From: DASRHY01 sp035650275
Lineage (GTDB): Bacteria > Actinomycetota > Actinomycetes > Propionibacteriales > Kribbellaceae
Direction of reading: 5' to 3'
NCBI GenBank assembly: GCA_035650275.1
Contig: DASRHY010000145.1
Span: forward strand, 1 to 64,000
DNA length: 64,000 nucleotides
Each line of letters begins with the position of its first letter. Positions within the stretch are counted from its first letter, which is position 1. Both the position numbers and the translations under genes were made by a program. The notes under the pieces are model-generated. The model did no database searches. It saw only the letters and a program-made list of their open reading frames with translations, and had not been told where the DNA came from. Of this stretch, positions 17,802-25,691 are shown piece after piece.

Positions 17802-19229
17802 GGTGACGGGGGACTCGGTGCGGTCGGCGGACCAGTCGGTGTGGAACGAGCCCTCGGCGTCGATCCGGCGGTACGTGTGGGCGCCGAAGAAGTCTCGCAG
17901 GCCCTGCACCAGCGCTGCCGGCAGCCGCTCGGCGCGGACCGTGTCGTAGTACGCCAGCGCCGCGGAGAATCCCGGCACCGGTACGCCGAGCCCGACCGCG
18001 GTGGTGACCACCCGGCGCCAGGGGTCCTGGCTGCGGTTCAGCTCCTCGGCGACGCTCGGTGCGGCGAGCAGGGTCGGCAGCCGCTGCGCGGCGTACTCCT
18101 GCCGGATCCGCTCCAGCAGCCGGGCCCGGATGATGCAGCCGCCGCGCCAGATCCGCGCCACCTCGGCGACGTCGACGTCCCATCCGTACGCCGCGCTCGC
18201 GGCCCGGATCTGGTCCAGACCCTGCGCGTAGGCCACCACCTTCGAAGACCACAGGGCGGCCCGGACATCCTCGATCAGCTGGTCGGTCGCCTCGGTGGCG
18301 CCGTCCGGGCCGGTCAGGACTGCACGGGCGGCGTCCCGCAGCTCGGTGTGACCCGAGGTCGAGCGGGCGAACACCGACTCGGCGATCACGTTCACCGGGG
18401 TGCCAAGCTCGAGCGCGGTCTGCACGGTCCAGCGGCCGGTGCCCTTCTGCTCGGCCTGGTCGACGATCACGTCCACCAGCGGCTTGCCGGTCTTCGCGTC
18501 GACGTGGCCGAGCACCTCGGCGGTGATCTCGATCAGGAACGACTCCAGGTCACCGGTGTTCCACTCGGTGAACACCTCCGCGATCCGGGCCGGCTCCAGA
18601 CCGGCGCCGCGCAGCAGGTGGTACGCCTCGGCGATGAACTGCATGTCGGCGTACTCGATGCCGTTGTGCACCATCTTCACGAAGTGGCCTGCGCCGTCGG
18701 TTCCCATGTACGCGCAGCAGGGCTCGTCGCCGACCTTGGCCGCGATGTCCTCCAGCAGCGGGCCGAGCGCCTCGTAGGACTCCTTCGAGCCACCCGGCAT
18801 GATGCTCGGCCCGTTCAGCGCACCCTCCTCGCCGCCGGAGATACCGGCGCCGACGAAGTGCAGGTCGTACTCGCGCAGCGCCGCTTCGCGGCGCCGGGTG
18901 TCCTCGAAGTGCGCGTTGCCGCCGTCCACCACGATGTCGCCCGGCTCCAGGTGCGGGACCAGCGCGTCGATCGTCGCGTCGGTGGCCGCACCGGCCTTGA
19001 CCATGATCACGATCCGGCGCGGTCGCTCCAGGCTCGCGACGAACTCCTTGACGCTCTGCGCGGGGACGAAGGACCCCTCATGGCCGTGCTGGGCGACCAG
19101 CTCGTCGGTGCGGGCCTGGGTGCGGTTGTAGAGCGCCACGGTGTGACCGTGCCGGGCGAAGTTGCGGGCCAGGTTGCTGCCCATCACGGCGAGGCCGACG
19201 ACGCCGACCTGGGCGGTAGCTGAGGTCAT
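17799..19229 (-). CDS. gnd: 6-phosphogluconate dehydrogenase, decarboxylating
   Basis: A 476-residue long-form enzyme converting 6-phosphogluconate to ribulose-5-phosphate with CO2 and NADPH. The Rossmann motif GLAVMGSNLARN follows the start; the signature GAGISGGEEGALNGPSIMPGG and the all-helical domain ending FHTDWSADRTE are complete. The ATG at 19229 has AAGGA upstream, lying inside the end of the preceding gene two bases away. Its partner encodes a uronate dehydrogenase-like protein, so the pair links sugar-acid oxidation to the pentose pathway. Its TGA lies at the edge of the long inverted repeat. Confidence 0.95.
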   Translation of the reverse strand: MTSATAQVGVVGLAVMGSNLARNFARHGHTVALYNRTQARTDELVAQHGHEGSFVPAQSVKEFVASLERPRRIVIMVKAGAATDATIDALVPHLEPGDIVVDGGNAHFEDTRRREAALREYDLHFVGAGISGGEEGALNGPSIMPGGSKESYEALGPLLEDIAAKVGDEPCCAYMGTDGAGHFVKMVHNGIEYADMQFIAEAYHLLRGAGLEPARIAEVFTEWNTGDLESFLIEITAEVLGHVDAKTGKPLVDVIVDQAEQKGTGRWTVQTALELGTPVNVIAESVFARSTSGHTELRDAARAVLTGPDGATEATDQLIEDVRAALWSSKVVAYAQGLDQIRAASAAYGWDVDVAEVARIWRGGCIIRARLLERIRQEYAAQRLPTLLAAPSVAEELNRSQDPWRRVVTTAVGLGVPVPGFSAALAYYDTVRAERLPAALVQGLRDFFGAHTYRRIDAEGSFHTDWSADRTESPVT

Positions 19230-19231
19230 GG

Positions 19232-20029
19232 TCACGATCCTTGCATAGGCTCTCCGAGCGGCGCGTTGGTGAACAGGCCACCCAGCCGGTCGTCGTCCGG
19301 AACCTCCGGGATTCGGCCCGCGAACACCTCCGAGTCGTCCACCGGGTGGTACCCGATCGCCTCGCCCTCGGCCAGCGACCACCAACGCCGGGAGTTGCGG
19401 GACACGCCCCACACGATCCGGGACCCGGTGCCGGTCAGCGCCGCCTCGGCGAGGCGGGCCATGTCGTCCGGGGACAACCAGATCGGCAGTGCCGCCGTGT
19501 CCGGCGGCGCCTCGGCGCACAACCCGATCCGCAGGCACATCACGTCGATGCCGAACCGGTGGTGGTAGAGGCTCCCGAGCGCCTCGCCGGCCACTTTGCT
19601 GAAGCCGTAGTACGTGTCCGGCGCCGGCAGTGTCCCGGCCGGCAGCCCGTCCGCCGGCGCGTCCGCGCGCCGTACGAACCCGACCGCATGGTTGCTGGAG
19701 GCAAGCACCATCCGCGGTACGCCCTCCAGCCGGGCCGCCTCGAGCACGGTCCGGGTGCCGTCCACGTTGACGGACAGGATCTTCTCCCAGCGATCCTCGG
19801 ACGGGATGCCGCCGAGGTGGATCACCGCGTCCGCGCCGCCGCAGGCGCGGCGTACCGCCTCGAGATCGGTCACCGACGCGGCGGGCAGTACCTCGACGGG
19901 CTCGCCCTCGGCAGCGGCCTTCGGCGGTTCGACGTCCAGCAGTCGCAACACCCGCCCCGGCCGCGCCAGCCTGGTCCGGAGCATCTCCCCGATCCGCCCC
20001 GCCGCCCCGGTGATCAGAATCGTCTGCAT
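19232..20029 (-). CDS. NAD-dependent uronate dehydrogenase-like epimerase-fold protein
   Basis: A 265-residue extended-type short-chain dehydrogenase. The NAD site is TGAAGRIGEMLRTRL; the catalytic Tyr and Lys are in YYGFSKVAGEALGSLY; the ASSNHAVGF stretch before them resembles uronate dehydrogenases (hexuronate to aldarolactone). A sugar 4-epimerase role is less likely because the protein is short. It sits two bases before gnd. TACCGT six bases before the ATG suggests a leaderless transcript. Confidence 0.8.
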   Translation of the reverse strand: MQTILITGAAGRIGEMLRTRLARPGRVLRLLDVEPPKAAAEGEPVEVLPAASVTDLEAVRRACGGADAVIHLGGIPSEDRWEKILSVNVDGTRTVLEAARLEGVPRMVLASSNHAVGFVRRADAPADGLPAGTLPAPDTYYGFSKVAGEALGSLYHHRFGIDVMCLRIGLCAEAPPDTAALPIWLSPDDMARLAEAALTGTGSRIVWGVSRNSRRWWSLAEGEAIGYHPVDDSEVFAGRIPEVPDDDRLGGLFTNAPLGEPMQGS

Positions 20030-20035
20030 CGCACC

Positions 20036-20041
20036 ACGGTA
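20036..20041 (-). promoter_or_regulatory. -10 box, leaderless promoter of the udh-like/gnd pair
   Basis: TACCGT on the reverse strand, exactly six bases before the ATG at 20029, continuing as TACCGTGGTG, the same ten bases found before the response-regulator gene at 24999. Confidence 0.45.
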
Positions 20042-20054
20042 GAGCGCGGTTGTT

Positions 20055-20651
20055 TCAGGCGCGGGCCGCGGCGATGACAGCGGCGACGCGGGCCCGGGCT
20101 GCCTTCGGGGTGAGGGCCTCGCAGCCGGCCGCGACGCACCGGCGCACCACGCGCGGCTCGTCCCGGAGCAGCAGCAGGCCGCGTCGTACCAGGACGTGTG
20201 GCGGCTTGCGGTGCTCGCGCAGATCGCGGTGCAGCCGCCGGACGAACGTCACCAGCCGATGGTGCCGGATGCAGACCGCCACGGCCAGTAGGTCCTGCTC
20301 GCGCAGCTGCCCCGCGATCTGGTCGGCGAAGATGCCCTCGGCAACCACCAGCGGTGAACCACCGGTCGACACGGTGTGGTGCCCGACCCGGCCGTCCGCC
20401 GCGATGTCGTACACCGGCATGTCCGCGCTGCCCGTCGCACACAGCTCGACGACCGCGTCGACGGCACGTTCGGCGTCCCACGACCCGGGGTCGTCCCAGT
20501 CGACGATCCCGAGCGGCGACCGCGGTAGCGCGGGGTCGCCGCCGTCGCGGTAGAAGTCGTCCAGCCGCACCACCGGCAGTCCGAGCGAGTCTGCCAGGTG
20601 CGACTTCCCGGTGCCGGACGGACCGGCGAGCAGCACGACACGTGAGGGCAC
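20055..20651 (-). CDS. uridine kinase-like P-loop kinase
   Basis: A 198-residue P-loop NTPase. Walker A is AGPSGTGKS near the N-terminus and DDFYRDGGDPALP matches the nucleoside-binding Asp region of uridine/phosphoribulokinase-type enzymes; VAEGIFADQ corresponds to the Walker B-like strand. It probably phosphorylates a nucleoside or small metabolite in the cytoplasm; uridine is the family default. The start is a GTG at 20651 with CAGAAT six bases upstream on the same strand, so it too may be leaderless. Confidence 0.75.
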   Translation of the reverse strand: MPSRVVLLAGPSGTGKSHLADSLGLPVVRLDDFYRDGGDPALPRSPLGIVDWDDPGSWDAERAVDAVVELCATGSADMPVYDIAADGRVGHHTVSTGGSPLVVAEGIFADQIAGQLREQDLLAVAVCIRHHRLVTFVRRLHRDLREHRKPPHVLVRRGLLLLRDEPRVVRRCVAAGCEALTPKAARARVAAVIAAARA

Positions 20652-20681
20652 CGCGCCATTCTGCCGAAGGCGCCGACCGGC

Positions 20682-21614
20682 TCAGTCGATGAGGCCCTCC
20701 ACGATGGTGGTCATCCGGTCGACGGGGATGGCGAAGCCGATACCGATGTTGCCCGACGCGCCGCCGGAGCGGGACCGGCCCAGGGTGGCGATCGCGGTGT
20801 TGACGCCGACCACCTGACCGGACGCGTTCACCAGCGGGCCGCCTGAGTTGCCGGGATTGATCGCCGCGTCGGTCTGGATCGCGGTCTGCCGGTTGCCGTT
20901 GTCACCGAACTCGGCTTGCCGGTTCACCGCGCTGACGATGCCGGCGGTCACCGTGCCCTCCAGGCCCAGCGGCGAGCCGATCGCGAGCACCGGGTCGCCG
21001 ACGCGCAGCGCCGACGACCGGCCGAGGGTCAGCGGACGCAGCCCGGACGGGTCCGACGCCTGCAGTACCGCGAGGTCGTTGTCCTCGTCGACGCCGATCA
21101 CGTCCGCGGCCACGGTGCTGCCGTCGGCGAGTGCCAGCCGGACGTTCCGGGTGCCGGAGACCACGTGCGCGTTGGTCACCACGTGGCCCTGCTGGTCGAT
21201 CGCGAACCCGGACCCTGTCGCCTGGCCGGCCCGGACCGACACCACACCCGGGAGTACGGCGGCCGCGGCGTCCGCGATCGTCGTACCGGACCCGCGGGCG
21301 GGCGGCGGTGCCTGCGGCAGCTCGATCGGCGCCTGGGTGCTGGCCGGGTCGTCGAATGCTCCGCCGGTGACGGCACCGGCCAGTCCACCGGCCAGGACCG
21401 ACAGGGCGACGCCGGTGGCGATCACCCTGCCGATCCGCGGCCGGCGGTCCGCCACCCCAGCGGCAGGGGCCGTCGGCGGCGCGAGGGGGGTCGTCGCGGC
21501 GACGGGAGCCGGGGTGGCGGAGTCTGTGTCGTGGCGGGGGTTGGAGCGTGGGGTGGGAGGTGCTCCCGGAATGAAGTGCGGTCCGCGGAGTGGGCTCCCG
21601 AGATGTGCGTTCAT
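20682..21614 (-). CDS. membrane-anchored trypsin-like (HtrA-type) serine protease without PDZ
   Basis: A 310-residue type II membrane protease. A ~60-residue Pro/Thr/Ala-rich cytoplasmic region precedes one membrane helix (about 61-85) and an extracytoplasmic S1C protease domain. The triad is His150 (TNAHVV), Asp180 (DEDNDLAVL) and Ser257 (GNSGGPL). The protein ends right after the protease fold, so the PDZ domain of DegP/HtrA is absent. It is the last gene of the MoxR-DUF58-VWA operon, 14 bases after the VWA gene, with GGAGAGAAG before its ATG. Confidence 0.88.
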   Translation of the reverse strand: MNAHLGSPLRGPHFIPGAPPTPRSNPRHDTDSATPAPVAATTPLAPPTAPAAGVADRRPRIGRVIATGVALSVLAGGLAGAVTGGAFDDPASTQAPIELPQAPPPARGSGTTIADAAAAVLPGVVSVRAGQATGSGFAIDQQGHVVTNAHVVSGTRNVRLALADGSTVAADVIGVDEDNDLAVLQASDPSGLRPLTLGRSSALRVGDPVLAIGSPLGLEGTVTAGIVSAVNRQAEFGDNGNRQTAIQTDAAINPGNSGGPLVNASGQVVGVNTAIATLGRSRSGGASGNIGIGFAIPVDRMTTIVEGLID

Positions 21615-21628
21615 GACTTCTCTCCAGA

Positions 21629-22576
21629 TCAGGGCAGGCGGGAGAACCAGAGCAGTGAGGCGACACCGGCGAGCAGTGCGGCGACCAGTGCGATACCGGC
21701 GACCAGGCTGGTGATCTCGCGTTCCTCGGTGGTCCAGCCGATCGACGACTCCAGGTCGTCGTAGACGTCCCGCAGCTCGGCGTCGCTGCCGGCGCTGTAC
21801 GACGTACCGGAGGTGGTCTCCGCGAGGGACTGCAGCGTCTCGGTGTCCGCGGGCACCTGGATCGTCCGGCCTTCGAGCTCCACGCTTCCCTCGGGTGTGC
21901 CGTACGCGATCGTCGAGACCGGTACGCCGGCGTCTGCCGCGGCGGTGGCGGCGTCCTCGACCGGCCGGCCGGAGGTGTTCCCGCCGTCGGACAGCAGGAC
22001 GACGCGCGCCGGCGGCGGGTCCTCGGAGGCCTGCTCGTCCAGGCTGCTGATGCTTTGCAGGCTGGTATAGACCGCCTCGCCGATCGCGGTGCTCGCGGAC
22101 ATGGACAGCCCGTCGATCGCGTCGATCGTCGCCTGGTGGTCCGTGCTCGGAGGTGTGACCACGCTGGCGGTCCCGGCGAACTGGATCAGGCCCACGTTGA
22201 ACTCGTCGGGCAGGTTCTCGACGAAGTCGGCGGCGGCCTGCTTTGCCACCTCGAACCGGGTCGGCTCCACGTCGGTGGCGGCCATCGAGTTGGACACGTC
22301 CATCGCGACCACGACCGTGGCGCGCTCACGTGGCACCCGCACGTCGGCTACCGGACGGGCGATCGCGATGGTGAGCACCACGACGGCGGCGAGGAAGGCG
22401 AACGCGGGCGCGTGTCGCTTCCAGCCGGGGCGTTTCGGGGTCACCTTCTCCAGCATCGGCAAGGTGGCGAACCGGACCGCGTACGACGACCGGCGCCGCT
22501 GGGCGAGAACATAGGCGATCACGAGAGCTGCGGCGACCAGCAGCAGCCACAGCCACATCGGTTGTTCGAACCTCAT
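21629..22576 (-). CDS. VWA-domain membrane protein (BatA-like)
   Basis: A 315-residue protein with two N-terminal helices (about 8-25 and 55-73), a von Willebrand factor A domain and a C-terminal helix. The metal-ion-dependent adhesion site is complete: DVSNS (93-97), a middle Thr in ASTAIGE, and the Asp of LSDGG. Bat proteins work with MoxR chaperone ATPases and DUF58 proteins, which here are the two coupled upstream genes. Its exact client is unknown. Overlaps the DUF58 gene by ATGA. Confidence 0.88.
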   Translation of the reverse strand: MRFEQPMWLWLLLVAAALVIAYVLAQRRRSSYAVRFATLPMLEKVTPKRPGWKRHAPAFAFLAAVVVLTIAIARPVADVRVPRERATVVVAMDVSNSMAATDVEPTRFEVAKQAAADFVENLPDEFNVGLIQFAGTASVVTPPSTDHQATIDAIDGLSMSASTAIGEAVYTSLQSISSLDEQASEDPPPARVVLLSDGGNTSGRPVEDAATAAADAGVPVSTIAYGTPEGSVELEGRTIQVPADTETLQSLAETTSGTSYSAGSDAELRDVYDDLESSIGWTTEEREITSLVAGIALVAALLAGVASLLWFSRLP

Positions 22577-23508
22577 CGGGTCACTCCCTTCGGGAGGGGG
22601 CGGCGGGCCGCGACCCGCCGCCGTGCGGCGGCGAAGGCGGCCACGTCACGCACCCAGTCGGTATCGGTGCGCAGGGTCAGGTGGGCGACACCGGCGGCAC
22701 GGAACCCGGCCGCGGTGCGTTCGCGGTGTGCGGCGGCCGCGGCGGCGTACCGCTCGCGGATCCGGCGCCGGCTGGTCTGTACCTCGTGCCGGCGGCCGGT
22801 CTCGGGGTCGATCAGGGTGAGCAGCCCGACCTCGGGCAGCTCCAGCTCGCGCGGGTCCACGACCTCGACCGCGATCACCTCGTGCCGCGCGGTCAGCCGG
22901 CGCAGCGGCCGGGCCCAGCGGTCCGGGTCGTCGACGAAGTCGGACACCACCAGCCGCAGCCCGGGCCGCGGATGCTCGGCGGCGAGTCGCGCGATCGCCG
23001 CCCCGAGGTCGGTCACGGGCCGCTGGCCGGGTGCCTGCCGGGGCAGCGCCATCAGCGTCCGCAGCGTCCGGCGCAGTGCCGCGACCCCGGTTCCTGCCGG
23101 GATCCGGGTCAGGTCGTTGCCGACGGCAACTCTTGCCCCGAGCCGGTTGCCGGGACGGTCCGCGATCAGACCGATCGCGGCCACCACGGCCACCGCCAGG
23201 TCGCGCTTCTCGTACAGCGCGGTGCCGAAGTCCATGCTGGCCGAACCGTCCACCAGTGCCCAGGTCTCCAGCTCGCGCTCGGCCAACGGTGCACGGACGT
23301 GCGGTTCGTGCGACCGGGCCGTGACGTTCCAGTCCATCCGGCGGACGTCATCCTGGCCCGGCTGGTAAGGCCTGGCTTCGTTCGGCTCGCTGCCCGGCCC
23401 GGACCGCAGCCCGGTGACGTCGCCGTGCAGGAACCCCTCGAGCCGCCGGACAACCGACAGCTCGAGGGCCTGCAGCGCCAGTTCGCGGCCGTCCAGTACT
23501 GCATTCAT
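22573..23508 (-). CDS. DUF58 domain protein
   Basis: A 311-residue cytosolic protein with the DUF58 signature RPYQPGQDDVRRMDWNVTAR and a VWA-like half containing LVDGSASMDFG, whose DGSAS replaces the strict DxSxS. DUF58 proteins are nearly always paired with MoxR ATPases and are thought to be adaptors or chaperone partners. It overlaps the ATPase stop and the VWA start by four bases each, so the three products should be made together. Confidence 0.9.
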   Translation of the reverse strand: MNAVLDGRELALQALELSVVRRLEGFLHGDVTGLRSGPGSEPNEARPYQPGQDDVRRMDWNVTARSHEPHVRAPLAERELETWALVDGSASMDFGTALYEKRDLAVAVVAAIGLIADRPGNRLGARVAVGNDLTRIPAGTGVAALRRTLRTLMALPRQAPGQRPVTDLGAAIARLAAEHPRPGLRLVVSDFVDDPDRWARPLRRLTARHEVIAVEVVDPRELELPEVGLLTLIDPETGRRHEVQTSRRRIRERYAAAAAAHRERTAAGFRAAGVAHLTLRTDTDWVRDVAAFAAARRRVAARRPLPKGVTR

Positions 23509-24584
23509 GCCGCGCTCTGGTCAGCTGGTACGACGTGCGGCTGGTCGACGGCCGCGAGCACCCGCGAGACCACGCCCCGCGGGTCGGCCCCGTCGGCGAG
23601 TGCGTCGAAGGTGAGCACCAACCGGTGCGCCATCACGTCGTGTGCCACATCGGCGACGTCCGCCGGCAGCACGTAGTCCCTACCACGCAGCAGCGCGAGC
23701 GCCCGGCCGGCCGCGACCAGGCCGAGCGAGGCCCGCGGGCTGGCGCCGAACTCGAGGACGCCGGCCAGGTCGCCGATGCCGTATCGCGCCGGTTCCCTGG
23801 TCGCGTGCACCAGCCGGACGACGTACTCGGCGACCGCGTTGTGCACGAACACGTCCTCGGTGGTCGCCTGTAGCGCGGCGATCTCCTCGGGGGAGAGTAC
23901 GGCGTGCGCGTGCGGCCGGTGTGCGCTCATCCGCTGCAGGATGGTGAGCTCCTCCATCGGCGACGGGTAGCCCACGTTGATCTTCAGCAGGAACCGGTCC
24001 CGCTGCGCCTCCGGCAGCGCGTACACACCCTCGGACTCGACCGGGTTCTGGGTCGCGAGCACGAGGAACGGGTCCGGCAGCCGGTAGCTGGTGCCGCCGA
24101 TGCTGACCTGCTGTTCGGCCATCGCCTCCAGCAACGCGGACTGCACCTTGGCGGGTGCCCGGTTGATCTCGTCGGCCAGCACCAGGTTCGCGAACACCGG
24201 GCCGAGCTCGGTGTCGAAGCCCTCCGCGGACGGCCGCCAGATCCGGGTGCCGACAATGTCGCCCGGTACCAGGTCGGGGGTGAACTGCAGCCGGGCGAAC
24301 TGGCCGCCGATCACCTCGGCGAGGGTGCGGACCGCGAGCGTCTTGGCCACGCCGGGTACGCCTTCCAGCAGGCAGTGCCCGCGGGCCAGCAGCCCGACCA
24401 GCATCCGCTCGACCAGGTGGTCCTGTCCGACCACGACGCGCTTCACTTCGAACAACGCGCGCTCGAGCACGGCGGTCTCCTGCAGGGTCTGTGATGGGGT
24501 CGTCTGGGGTGGGCGGGGGTCCGCACCGGCCCGGCTCCCGGTGACCGGGGCCGGTGCGGTACCGCCGCCGCTGTGAACCGTCAC
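23505..24584 (-). CDS. MoxR-family AAA+ ATPase
   Basis: A 359-residue AAA+ protein. After a Pro/Thr-rich N-terminal tail of about 35 residues come Walker A GVPGVAKT (75-82), Walker B LADEINRAPAK with sensor 1 in LATQNPVE, and the C-terminal lid with ASPRASLGL. MoxR ATPases remodel or activate partner proteins carrying VWA domains. The start is a GTG whose A of GTGA belongs to the stop of the small upstream gene. A role in envelope stress or secreted-protein maturation is inferred from the co-transcribed membrane protease. Confidence 0.92.
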   Translation of the reverse strand: MTVHSGGGTAPAPVTGSRAGADPRPPQTTPSQTLQETAVLERALFEVKRVVVGQDHLVERMLVGLLARGHCLLEGVPGVAKTLAVRTLAEVIGGQFARLQFTPDLVPGDIVGTRIWRPSAEGFDTELGPVFANLVLADEINRAPAKVQSALLEAMAEQQVSIGGTSYRLPDPFLVLATQNPVESEGVYALPEAQRDRFLLKINVGYPSPMEELTILQRMSAHRPHAHAVLSPEEIAALQATTEDVFVHNAVAEYVVRLVHATREPARYGIGDLAGVLEFGASPRASLGLVAAGRALALLRGRDYVLPADVADVAHDVMAHRLVLTFDALADGADPRGVVSRVLAAVDQPHVVPADQSAA

Positions 24585-24862
24585 GCCTGCCCCTGCGGAT
24601 CGGTCGACTGCGGCGTCTCTTCGGAGCCCTGGCCTTGGCCCTGGCCCTCGCTCTGACCGCCCGACTTCTCCGGGCAGTCCTCACGCGCGGTGCCGTCCTG
24701 GCCGGGCGTGGTACCCGGGCCGTCCTCGATCACCGCGTAGCCCGAGTCGGGGGCCGGGTCGTCGCCGGTGGCATACGCGATGCCGCCGATGCTCAGCGCC
24801 ACGGCGGCGCCGCCGATGGTGGCAGCCAGGATCCGCCGGGTGCGGCCGGTGAGCTGGTTCAT
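24581..24862 (-). CDS. small exported or membrane-anchored hypothetical protein
   Basis: A 93-residue protein with a basic start (MNQLTGRTRR), one hydrophobic helix (ILAATIGGAAVALSIGGIAY) and a low-complexity Gln/Gly/Glu/Ser tail containing two Cys (REDCPEKS has one; no lipobox). It heads the MoxR operon, with AAGGAG six bases before the ATG and a GTGA overlap to the next gene. It diverges from a two-component system across 136 bases. It may be a regulator or client of the MoxR complex; I do not recognise it. Confidence 0.75.
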   Translation of the reverse strand: MNQLTGRTRRILAATIGGAAVALSIGGIAYATGDDPAPDSGYAVIEDGPGTTPGQDGTAREDCPEKSGGQSEGQGQGQGSEETPQSTDPQGQA

Positions 24863-24919
24863 CAGATGCTCCTTAGGTTCGGTGCGTGAGATGTGGGGAC
24901 TACTTCACACGGAAGGCAC

Positions 24920-24963
24920 GAAAACGACCGGAAAGCAGAGCGAAAGTTCGCCGAAAGAGTGGA
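24920..24963 (+). promoter_or_regulatory. four 11-base direct repeats upstream of the response-regulator gene
   Basis: GAAAA at 24920 and GAAAG at 24931, 24942 and 24953 recur with an exact period of 11 bases, one helical turn. OmpR/PhoB-family regulators bind such head-to-tail 11-base units. The block lies 36-79 bases before the GTG at 24999, right for activation or autoregulation, and also faces the divergent MoxR operon. Confidence 0.55.
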
Positions 24964-24986
24964 CCGGCGTACGGCGTCCGCGCGGC

Positions 24987-24992
24987 TACCGT
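24987..24992 (+). promoter_or_regulatory. -10 box, leaderless response-regulator promoter
   Basis: TACCGT exactly six bases before the GTG at 24999; no Shine-Dalgarno is present. Confidence 0.45.
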
Positions 24993-24998
24993 GGTGAC

Positions 24999-25691
24999 GT
25001 GCGACTACTGGTGGTGGAGGACGAGGAGGGCCTGGTCAGCGCACTGCGCTCGGGCCTGGGCCGGGCCGGCTATGCCGTCGACGCGGCCGCGACGGGCGCC
25101 GAGGCGACCGAGAAGCTGGCCACCACGGCATACGACCTGGCGATCCTCGACATCACGCTGCCGGACACCAGCGGTCTGGATCTGTGCCGGGCGATCCGGC
25201 GCGGCGAGACCGAGGTGGCGTCCGGCCGGGACCTGCGGGTGCTGATGCTGACCGCGCGCGCCAGCCTGGCCGACCGGGTCCGCGGCCTCGACGAGGGCGC
25301 GGACGACTACCTGACCAAACCGTTCGCGCTGGTCGAGCTGCTGGCCCGGATCCGGGCGCTGCTGCGCCGTGACATCACCAGCGGGACCTCGCAGCTGGAG
25401 GTCGGCGAGCTGGTCCTGGACGGTGCGCGGCACTTGGCCAGCCGCGGTGCAAGGGAGCTGTCGCTCACGCTGAAGGAGTTCGGCGTGCTGCAGTACCTGA
25501 TGTCGCGGCCCGGCCATGTGGTGTCCGCGGAGGAGCTGCTGGAGCACGTCTGGGACGAGAATGCCGACCCGTTCACGCAGAGCGTGCGCGTCACAGTCGG
25601 GACGCTGCGGCGCAAGCTCACCGTGGGCGACGAGGAACAGCTGCTGGAGACGGTGATCGGGCGCGGCTACCGGTTGAGAGGTGCGACATGA
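24999..25691 (+). CDS. OmpR/PhoB-family response regulator
   Basis: A 230-residue DNA-binding regulator. The receiver domain has the acidic pocket VVEDEE, phospho-acceptor Asp51 in LAILDITLP, and the conserved Lys in DYLTKPF. The C-terminal winged helix includes LTLKEFGVLQYLMSRPGHVV and ends with VIGRGYRL. The GTG at 24999 is chosen because it starts directly at the first receiver strand and has a leaderless -10 box; longer starts would run through the repeat block. The next gene, its sensor kinase, overlaps by four bases. Confidence 0.93.
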   Translation: MRLLVVEDEEGLVSALRSGLGRAGYAVDAAATGAEATEKLATTAYDLAILDITLPDTSGLDLCRAIRRGETEVASGRDLRVLMLTARASLADRVRGLDEGADDYLTKPFALVELLARIRALLRRDITSGTSQLEVGELVLDGARHLASRGARELSLTLKEFGVLQYLMSRPGHVVSAEELLEHVWDENADPFTQSVRVTVGTLRRKLTVGDEEQLLETVIGRGYRLRGAT

